Shown piece after piece: positions 13,626-25,895 of a DNA stretch of 64,000 bases (the stretch's first letter is position 1; each line of letters opens with the position of its first letter). The stretch comes from Sialis fuliginosa. Lineage: Eukaryota; Arthropoda; Insecta; Megaloptera; Sialidae. The position numbers and the translations under genes were made by a program. The notes under the pieces are model-generated. The model saw only the letters and a list, made by a program, of their open reading frames with translations, did not search any database and was not told the DNA's origin. The stretch is taken from contig OY540811.1 in NCBI GenBank assembly GCA_961205875.1, positions 18,283,248 to 18,347,247 of the forward strand. Direction: 5' to 3'.

Positions 13626-13916
13626 TTACGAAATATTGAGATTAATGTCACATATGGTGCGATAGTTGCAGTCGCATAAAGGATTATCCAATGCTTTGAA
13701 TTTGTAGAGATAGTGTGGAATATATGTGCAATTAAGTCGTAGACAATTTATTGCTGTGATGTCTCTTTCTTCTAGAATTCTCCATTGTATGAAACCATGG
13801 CACACATTTTTAAATTTATGAAATATTATTTTTCTGCATGGTCCTGATAATGTCACTACTAATCGATTTGTCAGTGAGTGATGTAAATTTGTTTTTATCC
13901 AGAAGGGTCGCCACAA
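13626..13916 (-). pseudogene. Non-LTR retrotransposon ORF2 C-terminal fragment
   Basis: The minus-strand frame reads Q-W-R-I-L-E-E-R-D-I-T-A-I-N-C-L-R-L, then Y-I-P-H-Y-L-Y-K-F and P-L-C-D-C-N. This fits the arrangement after the RNase H region of many insect LINE ORF2 proteins: an I-x-R-L-R-like helix, a Y-L-x-K segment, then the start of a zinc-knuckle-like C-x-C. No reverse transcriptase or endonuclease remains upstream, so the copy is 5'-truncated and decayed. The sequence below 13626, to about 13310, is probably its 3' untranslated part. Assignment to a clade is not possible by eye. Confidence 0.5.
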
Positions 13917-14039
13917 CTATTGAATCCAAACGGGGGTGCCAAGGGTGACTTCCACCTCCGCGGCGAAATAAAATTCCCCCTAGCTGAAATACAATAATTT
14001 TATATCCCAATAACAATAAAGTAGAAATGCCCATCCTTC

Positions 14040-14750
14040 ACACATACTGTATTACGTATAAGAAAGTTTTGTGGCACCTATAGAAGCATTTAAAAATAAA
14101 TTATGCACACGATGTGCAGATTGCAGATATATAATTTGTATAAGTAAATATTTAATAATAATTTATTCAATTATTTATACATTCATATTTTTTGATATAC
14201 TTACTCGTATATACCAAAATAAAATATTGGTATTATTTTATTGTAAACTATAATCTTTCCAAAAATGTTAAATATTACTAAACATTTAAAAAAAATACAA
14301 TCCTTATATATGTCAGTAAAGTAGATTAAACAATATTACCTAACGTAGTTTTTTAATTCCAATAAAGACTTTAGTTGAAAAAGTCTGAAACCAACGTGCG
14401 TCGAAGGGAACAAAATATCTTAACATAGCACTGAGAAGATAATACAATTTTAGTTACTACTAAAAGTTATATATGTTGTAAGTAATACTAATTAGTTTCC
14501 AGAGTTAACTTTTTTGATAAGTACTGTAAAAGCAGGAACTTAAACTTTGGGCATAAATTCGTTACATTAAACTAAATTGAGAAGCTTCGTTTCAAAACTA
14601 GACTTTTTCATTTTTGCATTTTTTTCACAAATAGAAAAGTTTGTGTAATCAATCGTATTAGTTTCTTTGTTTACATTATAAGTGCTATAGTACAATACGT
14701 ACAATTGATATCTGACAAATATGTAAGTACTTCTTAAATTATATATATTT
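14040..14750. other. AT-rich non-coding DNA
   Basis: I see no supported gene, repeat or regulatory site here. Confidence 0.4.
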
Positions 14751-15012
14751 GTTTACGCCACTCTCTGGGCGTCGTGGTAATTCATGGACTGTAATTGTGG
14801 CTAGTTGGAGAAATGACAGACGGTTCCACCACAGATTTAAAATGCAGAAAATGACTCACCATTTTTTTCCAGCGGGGTTTGCCCGGCACGATCTCTGTAA
14901 AAGGAAGGAATAAAAGGACAAGGGACGTCGCAGCGTTTACCTCCCTAATTGGACTGCCAGATGATTCTCCCTCTGCGCACCGCTGCCATACTCCGGGATT
15001 TTCATCACTCAC
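14751..15012 (-). other. GC-richer island with splice-like signals, identity unknown
   Basis: Much richer in G+C than its surroundings. On the minus strand there is a 76-codon open frame (14782-15012). The nucleotide sequence also shows GGGAG|GTAAAC, then a pyrimidine tract ending CCTTTTACAG, and then a short block ending AAAATG|GTGAGT. It could be a small exon pair of an unknown transcript or part of a decayed retroelement. I recognise no protein family. Confidence 0.25.
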
Positions 15013-15059
15013 TCATATTTTATATTTAAAAAAACTTTGTTTGATATTGAAACGTGGTA

Positions 15060-16140
15060 TAATTTTCTGATAAGTTTTGGGACCATATTATGTCAAAAGT
15101 GCTCTCTAGACTCTCGTCTCAACATGTTCGTTCTGTCTGTAGAAGGCGCAGTAATGCCCTTTCTCGATGGGTTATGATATCGCGTCGCGCTCCAAAATAT
15201 AAATCTTAATAATACGATAATTTTAATTTTACAAAAGGTATCGGCGCTAATAATATTAATATTAAAAATGGAATAGTTTAAATGTTTTCTGCAAGAAAAC
15301 AAAAATAGAATTAAAATGGAATAATCAAGATTTGAAACAGACCTGCTCATTTATAATGTAATACAAAGTAGTTCTATTATACATTTTATATATTTTTAAA
15401 TATAGAATAAAATTAACAATTTAGGTTCTCGGTTTTGTAAAACAAATAAGTTGTTGTTAATTTGCAAATTAATGTAATATTTTTTATTAGAAAAAACTTT
15501 TTAATAAAGTGAAAAATATATGTTTTTATAGTTCGGACAGCGGCAGCAGGTAAAGCAATGTACAACTGTTTTAGGAAGTGAAGGGAAAAGGACCCTTGTT
15601 CTTTTTATTACATACAGATAAAGAGCTAGGCAAGTAAGTCCAGAATGCGGGCTGGCAGGATAGAGAGGTATGAAAATAGCTTCATATAACTTCCGCAGGG
15701 ATACTTTAACTTGGTTGGACAGTGGGACTCTCCCAGCTAGGAAGCGGTAGACAAGAATTATTTAAGAGTTTATTAATCGAATTATACACGCTATAAAATG
15801 GGGTGTCCAAAGTAGGTATTTTTCAGTTATCTACGTAGAACGCTCCAACATACTGAATATATATTATTCTCGTAATTATGTATATGCTTATAAATCTATG
15901 AGACATGGGTTTTCATTACCGTCCGAATTATTAATTGTTTTTGTTATTTAATTAGTCAATTCATACGAAAATATTTATGTGAAACAAAACGAAGTTTTGT
16001 AAAATATATTTCGCATCCCATAGTTTGAAAACCACAGATAACAACATACATAAATATAATTTATTCCAAACTGTGCACAATTGATAAATGATTTTAAAAA
16101 GGTTTTCAACCGTAGGATGATCTAGGAACAACTGAAAATG
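15060..16140. other. Non-coding DNA, mostly AT-rich
   Basis: No supported gene. A modest GC-richer patch at 15535-15760 has no recognisable feature. Confidence 0.4.
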
Positions 16141-16147
16141 TTTAGAA

Positions 16148-16354
16148 ATGCCAGACACAACTTTACCAGCCTTTGTATTCGGAGTTTGGGCAAAACCCCG
16201 TCAGTTGATTATAGTAGGGATGTTTTGCAATGCCGGCCAATCACATTTAGCCGCTATTAATTGCGACAAGACTGCATTATACCAGTATGACGCACGTAGA
16301 TGTTTTGTTGTCAAAGCTGTATTTATTTGTATCGGCCGGGTTTGGTTTTTGTGA
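16148..16354 (+). other. Unidentified 68-codon open frame in GC-richer patch
   Basis: The open frame codes for F-G-V-W-A-K-P-R, then N-A-G-Q-S-H-L-A-A-I-N-C-D. Composition is richer in G+C than the flanks, and a CCAATCAC box falls inside. I recognise no family, see no clear splice sites, and cannot say whether it is expressed. Confidence 0.2.
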
Positions 16355-16749
16355 GAACATTAACCTTTTGATAATCATCTGAATTTAGTACGTATGTATG
16401 TATAAAATAGGTATTTATACTTGTGAAGTACAATAGGACGAATGAGATTAGAATCTTATTTTTTGATACAATGAAAATTTAATTTTCATTTATAATATTT
16501 AGATTTTTTTAAAAATCTATTTGGATAAACGTTGGATTATTGTATGTACCATTGAGTCGATAAACTTTTAATTTCTTATTGACCGAGTTGAGGACCGTAT
16601 ATTTTAAAATATTAATTTCAATTGGATGTACATATCATTAATATAATTTTAAATTTTTTAACCATCAAACGAAATTTAATATTTAATGAAATAACTTCTG
16701 ATTGGGCCGTTAATAAAACAGTTGTCAGTTATATTTGTTAGTTGTTACG

Positions 16750-17430
16750 TCGGGTTACCGGTGTGAGCGTGAGCGATTTTTAAATCTTGAATCGTGAGCG
16801 TACGTGATCGTTAGTCATATTAAAACAACCGTGGGTGAGTACATTTTTCTCGTGCGTGAGTCTGTGAGTAGATTTTGAAGATAATTTTGTTTATACACTT
16901 ATTTGATATTTTTTTAATATTTATATTAATAATGCATAGATAAAATAACGTTTTAAAACAAATTTTGACATTAAGAAATACAGTATAAAAAATAAATGTC
17001 ATTTTTAGAAGCACTTTTACATGGTCAGTATTGCCAACTCTATCGGAACACCAAAAAATATTTAAAAGTACATTGTAGCTTTATTTTCTTATTGTTTTGT
17101 TTGCTATTACTGGTACTAGAAATGCAGTTTAAAAGAAATAATATGAATATAAATATACATATAGGTAATATACTGCACGTAAAAAACAAAAATATGAGAT
17201 TAAATACTAAGTCATACCCCCCCCCCCCCAATCGCAAAAAGCTATCTACGCCACTGACTAGAATGCAGTTTAGAAGAAATAATATGAATATCAAATATAC
17301 ACAATATATTGTACGTAAAAAATATTCATTTTCATCATTTCAAAATTTAATTTACAACAATTACATTAAATCGTGTCATGAGCGTGCGTGATCGTGAGCA
17401 AAAATTACTCACGCGCCCAGCTCTACACAC
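16750..17430. mobile_element. Degenerate inverted-repeat element, GAGCGTGAGCG ends
   Basis: The left side repeats GTGAGCGTGAGCGA and TGAGCGTACGTGATCG. The right side has the inverse set, ATGAGCGTGCGTGATCGTGAGC and ACTCACGCGCCCAGCTC. Inside, a stretch of about 85 bp is directly duplicated with period about 142 (17117-17205 and 17259-17345). A C-run and CTACGCCACTG, the complement of a CAGTGGCGTAG hAT end, lie between the two copies. Confidence 0.5.
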
Positions 17431-17659
17431 AAGTTATCTCTCGTTAGGTAAGCATCGTTCTATTTAACTTTATATAGCTGTCAATTGTCAATCAATGTTC
17501 AAGGAATGTGTCAACCGCTGACTAGACTGCGAATCCGAACCAACTTGTACAGTTAGTCTCCTCATTAGTAACAACAGCTATTTTAGTTTTCAAGTCAAAT
17601 CTTTAAAATCGAAAAAAGAACACAGTTTAACTGTGTTGAATATGTACGTAGAAGCTACT

Positions 17660-18300
17660 CCACATTCAACCCAGACGGAGGAGACGCAACCGACATAGCG
17701 TCCAATACTGATCCATCTTAGCTAAAAACCCTAATCCTCGTAGAAGTCACGAATGAACGTCCCTACAAATTTCGATGCAACTGACACCACCCAGAATACT
17801 TCCGCAGTCGTCCACACACATACACACACACAGACACGTATTTCTACTACCCTTGGAGCATCCTTGAAGTACCCCGACATCTATGTTAAAAGAACTCATT
17901 CCGTGGCTGTCCGCACTCCGACCAATAGATTTCAGACCATGGGATCCGCATTACCAACGAGCTCTGTGCATTTACGAATCCAGAACCGAGTCCTCATACC
18001 ATTAATTGAGTGACGACGAGAAAAGAACAACCCCTCCACGTCTGAGAAGATCCATTGACGCCGCCGCCGAAGACGTCCCAAAGGAATACCCGATGCCGAG
18101 ACGTACTCCCCGACACCCCTTCTCTTCCCCAAGAACAAGAAGCGATCTCCTTCAATACAATACATGTCCCATCAATTACATAGATAATTCTACTTTTAGA
18201 CCAGAACATAGTGGCGCAGTTGTTCGGAAAATTATTCCGATTGAATATTTTGTTTTTATCTTCTTGGCGAGGTTGGCCCGACTATAAAAGTGCAATGTAC
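17660..18300 (+). other. GC-richer island, possible retroelement remnant
   Basis: Near-normal GC content in an AT-rich setting, with overlapping open frames on both strands (17753-18013 and 18006-18287 on plus, 17932-18165 on minus), none with a domain I recognise. A TGGCGCAGTTG block at about 18212 resembles a retroelement primer-binding site. ACTATAAAAG at 18279-18288 is a good TATA box. TGTTCGGAA (about 18218) and CCGACA (ending 18410) could be ends of a short LTR. The order of these parts does not make a clean element, so the call is tentative. Confidence 0.25.
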
Positions 18301-18410
18301 CAATCGGTTTATGTATATAAATGTTATCATACATACTTTATAATTTTTTTGTAATCTTCAAATGAATGTTAACAATATAGTGTATTTCAATTTTAAGATT
18401 CTAACCGACA

Positions 18411-19310
18411 ACCACCTTTATTTTAATTAACAACCAAACGCGTTTCTCAACTCTGCGCGTTCATATTGCACCCTCATTCACACTCCTATGTCTCATATGG
18501 GCATAAAAAGTTATTTATAAAATTAAAGATAGTTAAATTCTCTACCAAAAAGGTTATATACATATTTTTGACGTGAATATCGTCTAGAGTTTCAGGCCAG
18601 ATACTAGGTCGGCATTTCAGAATTCGATGTAACGCACAAAGATCAGTTTTGCTCACTAACGTAAATTTATAATCAGTATACAGTGGCGTAGTAAGAAATT
18701 TTTTTTTCCCTCAAATTCGCAATGCAAATCCGAAAATCAATTAAATGAAAGTGAATAAATAATAATCGTCATTTAAAAAAAATAGTCATCTTAATATTTA
18801 AAAGCTTTTACGGAGTATATTCCTACTAATACACTTCTGAATTATTTTTTTAGTAGTTAACAAATTAAAAACTTAAAAAATGCTAAATTAACTGTTCTAC
18901 GTGGATTAAATAATAATTACTATCATAAAATTAATATAAAAGGTAGATATAATAAAAAATTTAAAATATACTTAAAAGTATTTATATATAATATAACTCT
19001 ATGAGATAGCAGTATAAAAACTCGATTATGAATTACGGAGAGCCAATCTATTTTTTACTTATTTACCTGGACTTATTATATGTTCGATTAGTTTTATTAT
19101 ATTTCCTCTGTGTTTAATTACGTGCTCATTACTATTCATGTGTAGGTAAGTAATTCATAAAAAAACATTAGATTTTACAAAGACATATTCCAGTATAGGT
19201 ATATGTATCCACTGCTAAGATATTAAATTTGATGAATAGCGGTCTGCAATGTCATTTATACTAGTTTTTGCTACTAAATAGGAAAATCCAAGTTGAAGGG
19301 AAGTATCTAA
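18411..19310. other. AT-rich non-coding DNA
   Basis: CAGTGGCGTAGTAAGAAATT near 18681 is a typical hAT left end, but I found no partner. No gene seen. Confidence 0.4.
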
Positions 19311-19399
19311 CTTGGCCCATTGCGGATATCTATGCTTTAGTGGATTTAATTCGTTTAGTAACGGAACCCTAATATTTTATATAATGACTGAAACTTTAA

Positions 19400-19965
19400 T
19401 CATTACACAGCATGTCCCATTTAAACTTTTTATCGTGAGGTTCTATCGAAAAATATTTCAGACAAAAGTTACATGGTTTGGAGAGGGATTTCGATGTACT
19501 GTAATTAATTGTTCTTCAGGTGGCAGTTTCAAGGTTATTTAAATGGGAATTCCATATTTTAAATGCAGATACTTGTATTACAGAGGAGGTTGCCGATCAG
19601 ATTGTGCAGATTTTTTGACCCTGAGCCAGACCGACGAGTATTTAAGTGTATTTATTTGTCGACTAAAAATAAAATAAATATGTATACAAATACAAATCAA
19701 GATCACTGTAGCTGGTTTACAACTGACAATTCCACTGAATTTTTCAATTATAATTATAATTATAAGTCAAATATTAATCGCCCCTTTTCAGAAAAAAATG
19801 ATATGCAACCTCCTCGTAGTGCACATAAATTAATACTAATGTCTACGGTATTCAGTTTTACAAGAATCAGTATTTAAAATATGAAGTTCCCAATACAAAA
19901 ATGGAGTTGACCTTCAAATGACCTTTAAACAGCCACCTGAAGAACAATTAATCACATTAACATTA
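19400..19965. repeat. Dispersed repeat, partly palindromic, copy 1
   Basis: The unit contains TTCTATCGAAAAATATTTCAGAC, GGTTTGGAGAGGGATTTCGA and TTGTTCTTCAGGTGGC. A reverse partial arm (about 19867-19965) holds GCCACCTGAAGAACAATTAA and GAGTTGACCTTCAAATGACC. Further copies are at about 22060-22180 and 52200-52370. Confidence 0.65.
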
Positions 19966-20093
19966 AAATACTAACCATGTAAAATAATATATTTATTACA
20001 ATTATGCAAGTGCATATCAATATTCGATATAAATATAAAAATAAATGCAGATTAATAAAATCAAAAAACGTAACTACATAACAGCGTAACAAA

Positions 20094-21659
20094 TACAGGG
20101 TAGTTCATTAGTGCGTCCGGCTTTCCTAGCGCACTTCCCATAGGAGATAGAAAAAAAAGTTTGGTACATAATATTATTGGTTTGAAAAGATCAACGTCGT
20201 AAAATTATTTTCAACAATACAGGGTGTCCCATTTTTGCGCTATAACAAAAACAAAGATTTTTTTAAATGGAATACCCTGTAACGTTTTATGTCTTCCGAT
20301 GTCGTTTCTTAACCTCTACATTAACGTCTGTTCATTTTTTAATTTAGTGACAGTGTTGCCAAATTAGAAATTTTTTTCCGAAAAATAATCCATATTCAGG
20401 CTCAACTATAAAAAATCGTAGCGACCTAATTTTTTTTGAAGTGGTGAATTTTTTTAGCAACAATGTTAGCCCAGATAAAGAGTAACATTTTGATAATAAA
20501 CAATTTTAATTTAGTTATACAGGGTGTTAATAAAAAAATGTCAAAGTTTGCAATCTTTAAAATGATAAAACTCATTTTTTTCAAATGTGACTACCCTTTT
20601 TTTATTTCACTATTCGATGTTTTTTTTTCTCCTTTTCAATTTGTATAGGGGATATCTTATGTCTAAACCCCATACTTTCGGAGATATTCAATAATTTTCA
20701 CAAAAGTAACCATTTCACCATGTTTTTATGCACCGAAGTAGGCCAAAAAAATATAAAATAAATGCGAAACAATTATAAAACAAATGCCGCTGAATTGATT
20801 TGTGCCTCGATGAAAATGGAAGACATTTCGAACATTTATTGTAGACTTATCTTTTATATGTATTTTCAATTTTGTTACTTATCATAGTTTTTTGAATAAA
20901 ATAAATAATTTTATTACATAAGTATTATCCGTTTTAATTATATATTTTAATTAAATATTACATTGATACTTAAGTACTTACATTTTGGCATTTCTTTTGC
21001 ATCAGCACAGCCTACTTTGGTGCATAAAAACGTGGTGAAATGGTTACTTTTGTGAAAATTATTGAATATCTCCGAAAGTATGGGGTTTAGACATAAGATA
21101 TCCCCTATATAAATTGAAAAGGAGAAAAAAGCCCATCGAATAATGAAATAAAAAAAGGGTAGTCACATTTGAAAAAAATGAGTTTTATCATTTTGAAGAT
21201 TGCAAACTTTGACATTTTTTTATTAACACCCTGTAGAACTAAATTAAAATTGTTTATTATCAAAATGTTACTCTTTATCTGGGCTAACATTGTTGCTAAA
21301 AAAATTCACCACTTCAAAAAAAATTAGGTCGCTACGATTTTTTATAGTTGAGCCTGAATATGGATTATTTTTCGGAAAAAAATTTCTAATTTGGCAACAC
21401 TGTCACTAAATTAAAAAATGAACAGACGTTAATGTAGAGGTTAAGAAACGACATCGGAAGACATAAAACGTTACAGGGTATTCTATTTAAAAAAATCTTT
21501 GTTTTTGTTATAGCGCAAAAATGGGACACCCTGTATTGTTGAAAATAATTTTACGACGTTGATCTTTTCAAACCAATAATATTATGTACCAAACTTTTTT
21601 TTCTATCTCCTATGAGAAGTGCGCTAGGAAAGCCGGACGCACTAATGAACTACCCTGTA
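20094..21659. mobile_element. Fold-back (palindromic) element, copy B
   Basis: Arms 20094-20743 and 21010-21659 (650 bp each) match the arms of copy A at 6131-7698 closely, with the same TACAGGGTAGTTCA ends and TA borders. The loop (266 bp) is the reverse complement of copy A's loop, so the two insertions face opposite ways. One side of the loop differs in that copy A carries TGTGCTGATGC where copy B reads straight into A-rich sequence. Confidence 0.9.
20803..20844 (+). pseudogene. Transposase C-terminus relic in loop of copy B
   Basis: Plus-strand reading C-L-D-E-N-G-R-H-F-E-H-L-L and stop, identical to the relic in copy A. An in-frame stop precedes it, four codons upstream of the Cys (stop-I-D-L-C). 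It supports a Tc1/mariner-type parent for this fold-back family. Confidence 0.6.
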
Positions 21660-22059
21660 TATATAAATTAAAAAACGATTAATAATTTGGAAGATAACAA
21701 ATTACACTAAAAAAACGAATTAACTGCACTGACAAAAAAAACACTAGTTTGCATATACAAAAACTAACACTTGAATACAGCAACAATCACTTTCACGACG
21801 AGGTGTGAGGAATAATGTAAATAGGATCGTCCCTTTTCGTCACTTCTCTTAGGAAAATGCGTATTGAATACTGTTGATATTCGCTGAATGAATGTCGTCA
21901 GCGCACTGGCTTCGGTTCTTGATGCCACATGTTTAGAAATTATAAATTATAAAATCTCCAATTACATAACTCAGAGCGAACACCATCATGTTACAGCGGA
22001 ACAGTAAAATTAAATAAATAATTATATTTATATTTTCCATATTAGAAGAAGTGTTACAA

Positions 22060-22180
22060 CAAGATTTCCCCCTCCAAACTGTGCATCTTTCGTCTACAAT
22101 ATTTTTCGATAGAACCTTGCCATAAAAAGTTAAATAGGGTGGATGATACTTAAAATGGGTTCCCCTGTATGTACTATACA
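22060..22180 (+). repeat. Dispersed repeat (19400 family), copy 2
   Basis: Contains CCTCCAAACTGTGCATCTTT, TTTTTCGATAGAACCTTGCC, ATAAAAAGTTAAATAGGGTG and an AATGGG-TTCCCCTGTATG end. The order matches the reverse complement of 19400-19550 and the copy at 52200-52370. Confidence 0.65.
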
Positions 22181-22199
22181 TTTAACTAATATGTACAAT

Positions 22200-25100
22200 A
22201 TACATATGTATAATAATATAATTTCTGTTACTGTATATTATATAATAAACAGTAACAGAAATTCTAAAAAAACATAAAATTATATAGTAGGTAATAATTA
22301 ACATTAATATCAATAATTAATTTTTCTATTACAAAGCAAATACTACGAGGTTATCTAAAATCTATTTTGCATTAAAATATATTATTATAACTTCATTTTC
22401 GTAGGTTACTCTGTCATCGACATTGTGCTTTATCACTATGAATTCAAATAAGAGAATTTCGAGTCTATAGAATTCATTAATATAACCAAGGGCTAATTAG
22501 AAATTAATTGAAAGTGCTTGTTTATTTGGTAGTTCTAGGTTTGTGATTAATGAGATATGTTATCGTAACAGTAATTAAAGGGATAGGATTGTTATTTGAT
22601 CGTTCGCGGCCTATTTGATGAATTTTCCATCTTAAAGTCAATTAAATTATGATTTGATTGACACTTAATTTGAACTGTTTATCACTTTTACAATCAATAT
22701 TTAATTAAAAAAATATGTAATAAAATAGCAAAACCTTTTATTTTTTTTATAGATAGCGCTTATGCAGATGAATAAATTTGAAACTGAAAATTATTGTTAA
22801 AAATGAGAATTATAGAAATCCTCTTTAACTGTAGTATTTATACATACAAATGTATGTATAATAGTGTATATAATATATAGTATAGTTAAGTTGATTTTTT
22901 ACGAATGCGTGTCTGTCAGTTTGGCTGTAATTCAACAACGGTAAAACAAAGAAGGATGAAATTTAAATTTAGGAGTTATAAAAAAAAAATGTTTCAGGTG
23001 AAAATTGAAAAAAATATTATAATTTATATTTCATGTTCTGTCCGTTAAAAAATAATAGAAAAAAATGTTTATTATACAATTTGTAGAAATTGTTGTTTAG
23101 TATAATTTATGTTCCACTCATTTTTTTATACTTTTTATCAGTTACTCAAAAAGATTTGTTTTATAAACGTAGATGCTTTTATTAGAACTTACTAATTTTT
23201 TCCTATAAAAATCAAACAATTTCGAGAAAAAATATTAGCCAGGGTGGGTATGACAATGATTTCCATCGATATTCTAGTAAGATTGTTCATTGTCAATGTG
23301 CAACGTTTTCAGCATCCAAGCTTTCTGAAGTTTAGTTTGTCTTTTAAATTTATTTCAATGATCTTATTGGTATTCCTAAAGTTATTATTATATTATTCGG
23401 GCAGTAGCCCATAGATTAGTTTCAATTAAAGTGTGAACAGATTTAATTTATCTTTCGTAATTGAGATTGACAGTTTGCTAGTAAATTTTCATCTCTAATC
23501 TCGTAATGCCTTTAACAAAATCGTATAATCTATTCATACTATAGTACGTTTTACTGCTGCACTATACACATAGATTTGTGTATATCAAAATATCAATATT
23601 TCTTGTGAACGCGTGAGTTTCAAATTTAACAGAATTTATGTTATACTGACAGAGCTAATGTAAATTTTAACTGATATATAGGTAGTTTATTACAGTTAAT
23701 TTTGACATTAGCTATATACATAATAGTGTAAATGTGAAAGATATAAAAAAATGAGATGTTAATAAATATAAATGTTCTAAAATATAATAACGTGTAAATT
23801 ATCTTACTATCTAAATAATGAAAAAAACTTAGACTTGCATTATTTTGTATTTTATCACTTGTATCCGCCATTACCGGATGACACTGTTACCCTATACTTT
23901 AATAGGTTCAAGAAATAAACAAAAAGTTCATCTCACTCGATAGTCAATTTTTTCGTTTACTATAAGAGCAAGGTTTATTGTTTTTGTGATTGACTGACTT
24001 CTTTTTTGTAACTATCATGAACTCATATTACCTATAAAACAAGTAACTCTTTATTTAATCAATTTAATTACCAAAGTTCACAAATATAGTTTGTTTTTTT
24101 AAATTATAGCCTTTTATTTTGTTTATGTTTTTATTTAGTAAAATCAGTAATGACTACGCAGTGATGGATACTTGCTAATGATAAGTACTACGACACAAAA
24201 GTTATAAAAGAAATAATCGTTAAATTTGAAATTATGTAAAGCAGTTTCTATGATAATATAATAATTAATAAATAAATCATTAATTAGTTTCAATATCCAC
24301 CAGTTTGACACCTATTTGCCGATTGTAATCAAATCACACTGTAAGACAGTTAAATGTATATAGATTTATATTCAGAAATGGTATTTATCAAATATCAACA
24401 AATATTTCCAATTCAGTACATTTAAATAAAAAACAGCTATTACTGGGGTCATATCCAAGACTGGTGCCAGTACCTTATATAATTATAAAATTTTATTTTC
24501 AAATGTAAGCTGCGTAGAGAAAAACTTTTCAATATATTTTTTAGATAATTTTTTATTAGTGAGTTTTTTTGTATTTTTTTTACAGGTAACCCTCCTATAA
24601 CACGGTTTTGCTCTAAAGAATTTTTGGTGTTTCTGATTTTGGAACTTATTTCCATCTCATGTCTTAAAACTTATTTTCATATAATCAAAAAAAAACTTAG
24701 AGATAGGTCTTGATTTAGTTCTTATATTATCATACAACATAAATTACATTAGAATTAAATTCTCATTAAGAAAACTTTAAAAAATAGTTTTAATCATTGT
24801 TAATCGAGGGTTGAAGTTTTCACAGATATTTCACAGTCTTAGTTGACTATAGCATAATTTTCTTTCTAAACTGTCTTGTGATTTAATCATACATTACTTT
24901 TTATTTTTCTACAAACTTTAATTTAACTCGCAATCTCTTTCAGAAGTAAAAAACTAATTGAGCGGGTGAATAAAAATACTTTAAATTAAATTTAATGTCA
25001 AATTTGGTTGATAATGAAAATGTATTACTGAATTTTAGCAAGAAGACATCATAAATTGTAAATACAAGTATTTTTTTTATACAACCTTTACATTAACTAT

Positions 25101-25895
25101 ACTTACTTAAGTAGAATTTAATTTGTACTACAGCCTTAGGACAATTTGTTACACATTAGAGTGGGCATATTTTTGAAACCCGTTAAAAAGGTCCACTGCA
25201 GCGTGCATCGAAAAATAACGCGATATACGATATACGTATACTCAAATTTCAATATTTTATTTCATTTTTATCCAGATCTAAATTTTGGTACCGGAACTTG
25301 CCCAAGACTGTTTATAATATTATGAGTAATCAAAGTCTATAGTATGTACGGGCTCTTATGATAGTAAATTAATTCATATCGATAAATGATCACCCATAAA
25401 AAAACAATAATACATTTTTTCAATAAAAAAATGTCAAAAAATTTCATTTGTTTTACGTGGGTATATATTCCAACCAAAAAACTTGATAGAATCACATTTG
25501 TTTTAAAACTAATTTAAAAACTAACCTAATTATCAAATTTAATATCACATTCTTTATGAGGTAGTTTTAATTCATTAAATGATAAAAATGAACTGAGAAA
25601 ATTATATCACCATTTCCATTATAATGAAAGTGAATTATAAAGTTTATTCAACATGAAGTACGAATATAAATATGAACTGTCAAACAAAAAACCACACGGA
25701 ATAAGCGTTTCTAAGCGAAACGTATCTGGGATTTTCTTAATTTCTTTTTAATTATACAATCTCAATTGCTTGTCTTGGTTTAACTTGGCTCTTTAACTTT
25801 TGTATAGCTATTGAAAGTTTTTTAAGCTCAAAAGATTGATTAGTTTAATACATATTATTTAAAATTGATCAAAATTCACCAAAGGCACATAGTTA
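22200..25895. other. AT-rich non-coding DNA
   Basis: A perfect short hairpin, ATTTCTGTTACTGT...ACAGTAACAGAAAT, lies at about 22221-22262. No gene, RNA gene or transposon was otherwise recognised in these 3.7 kb. Confidence 0.45.
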
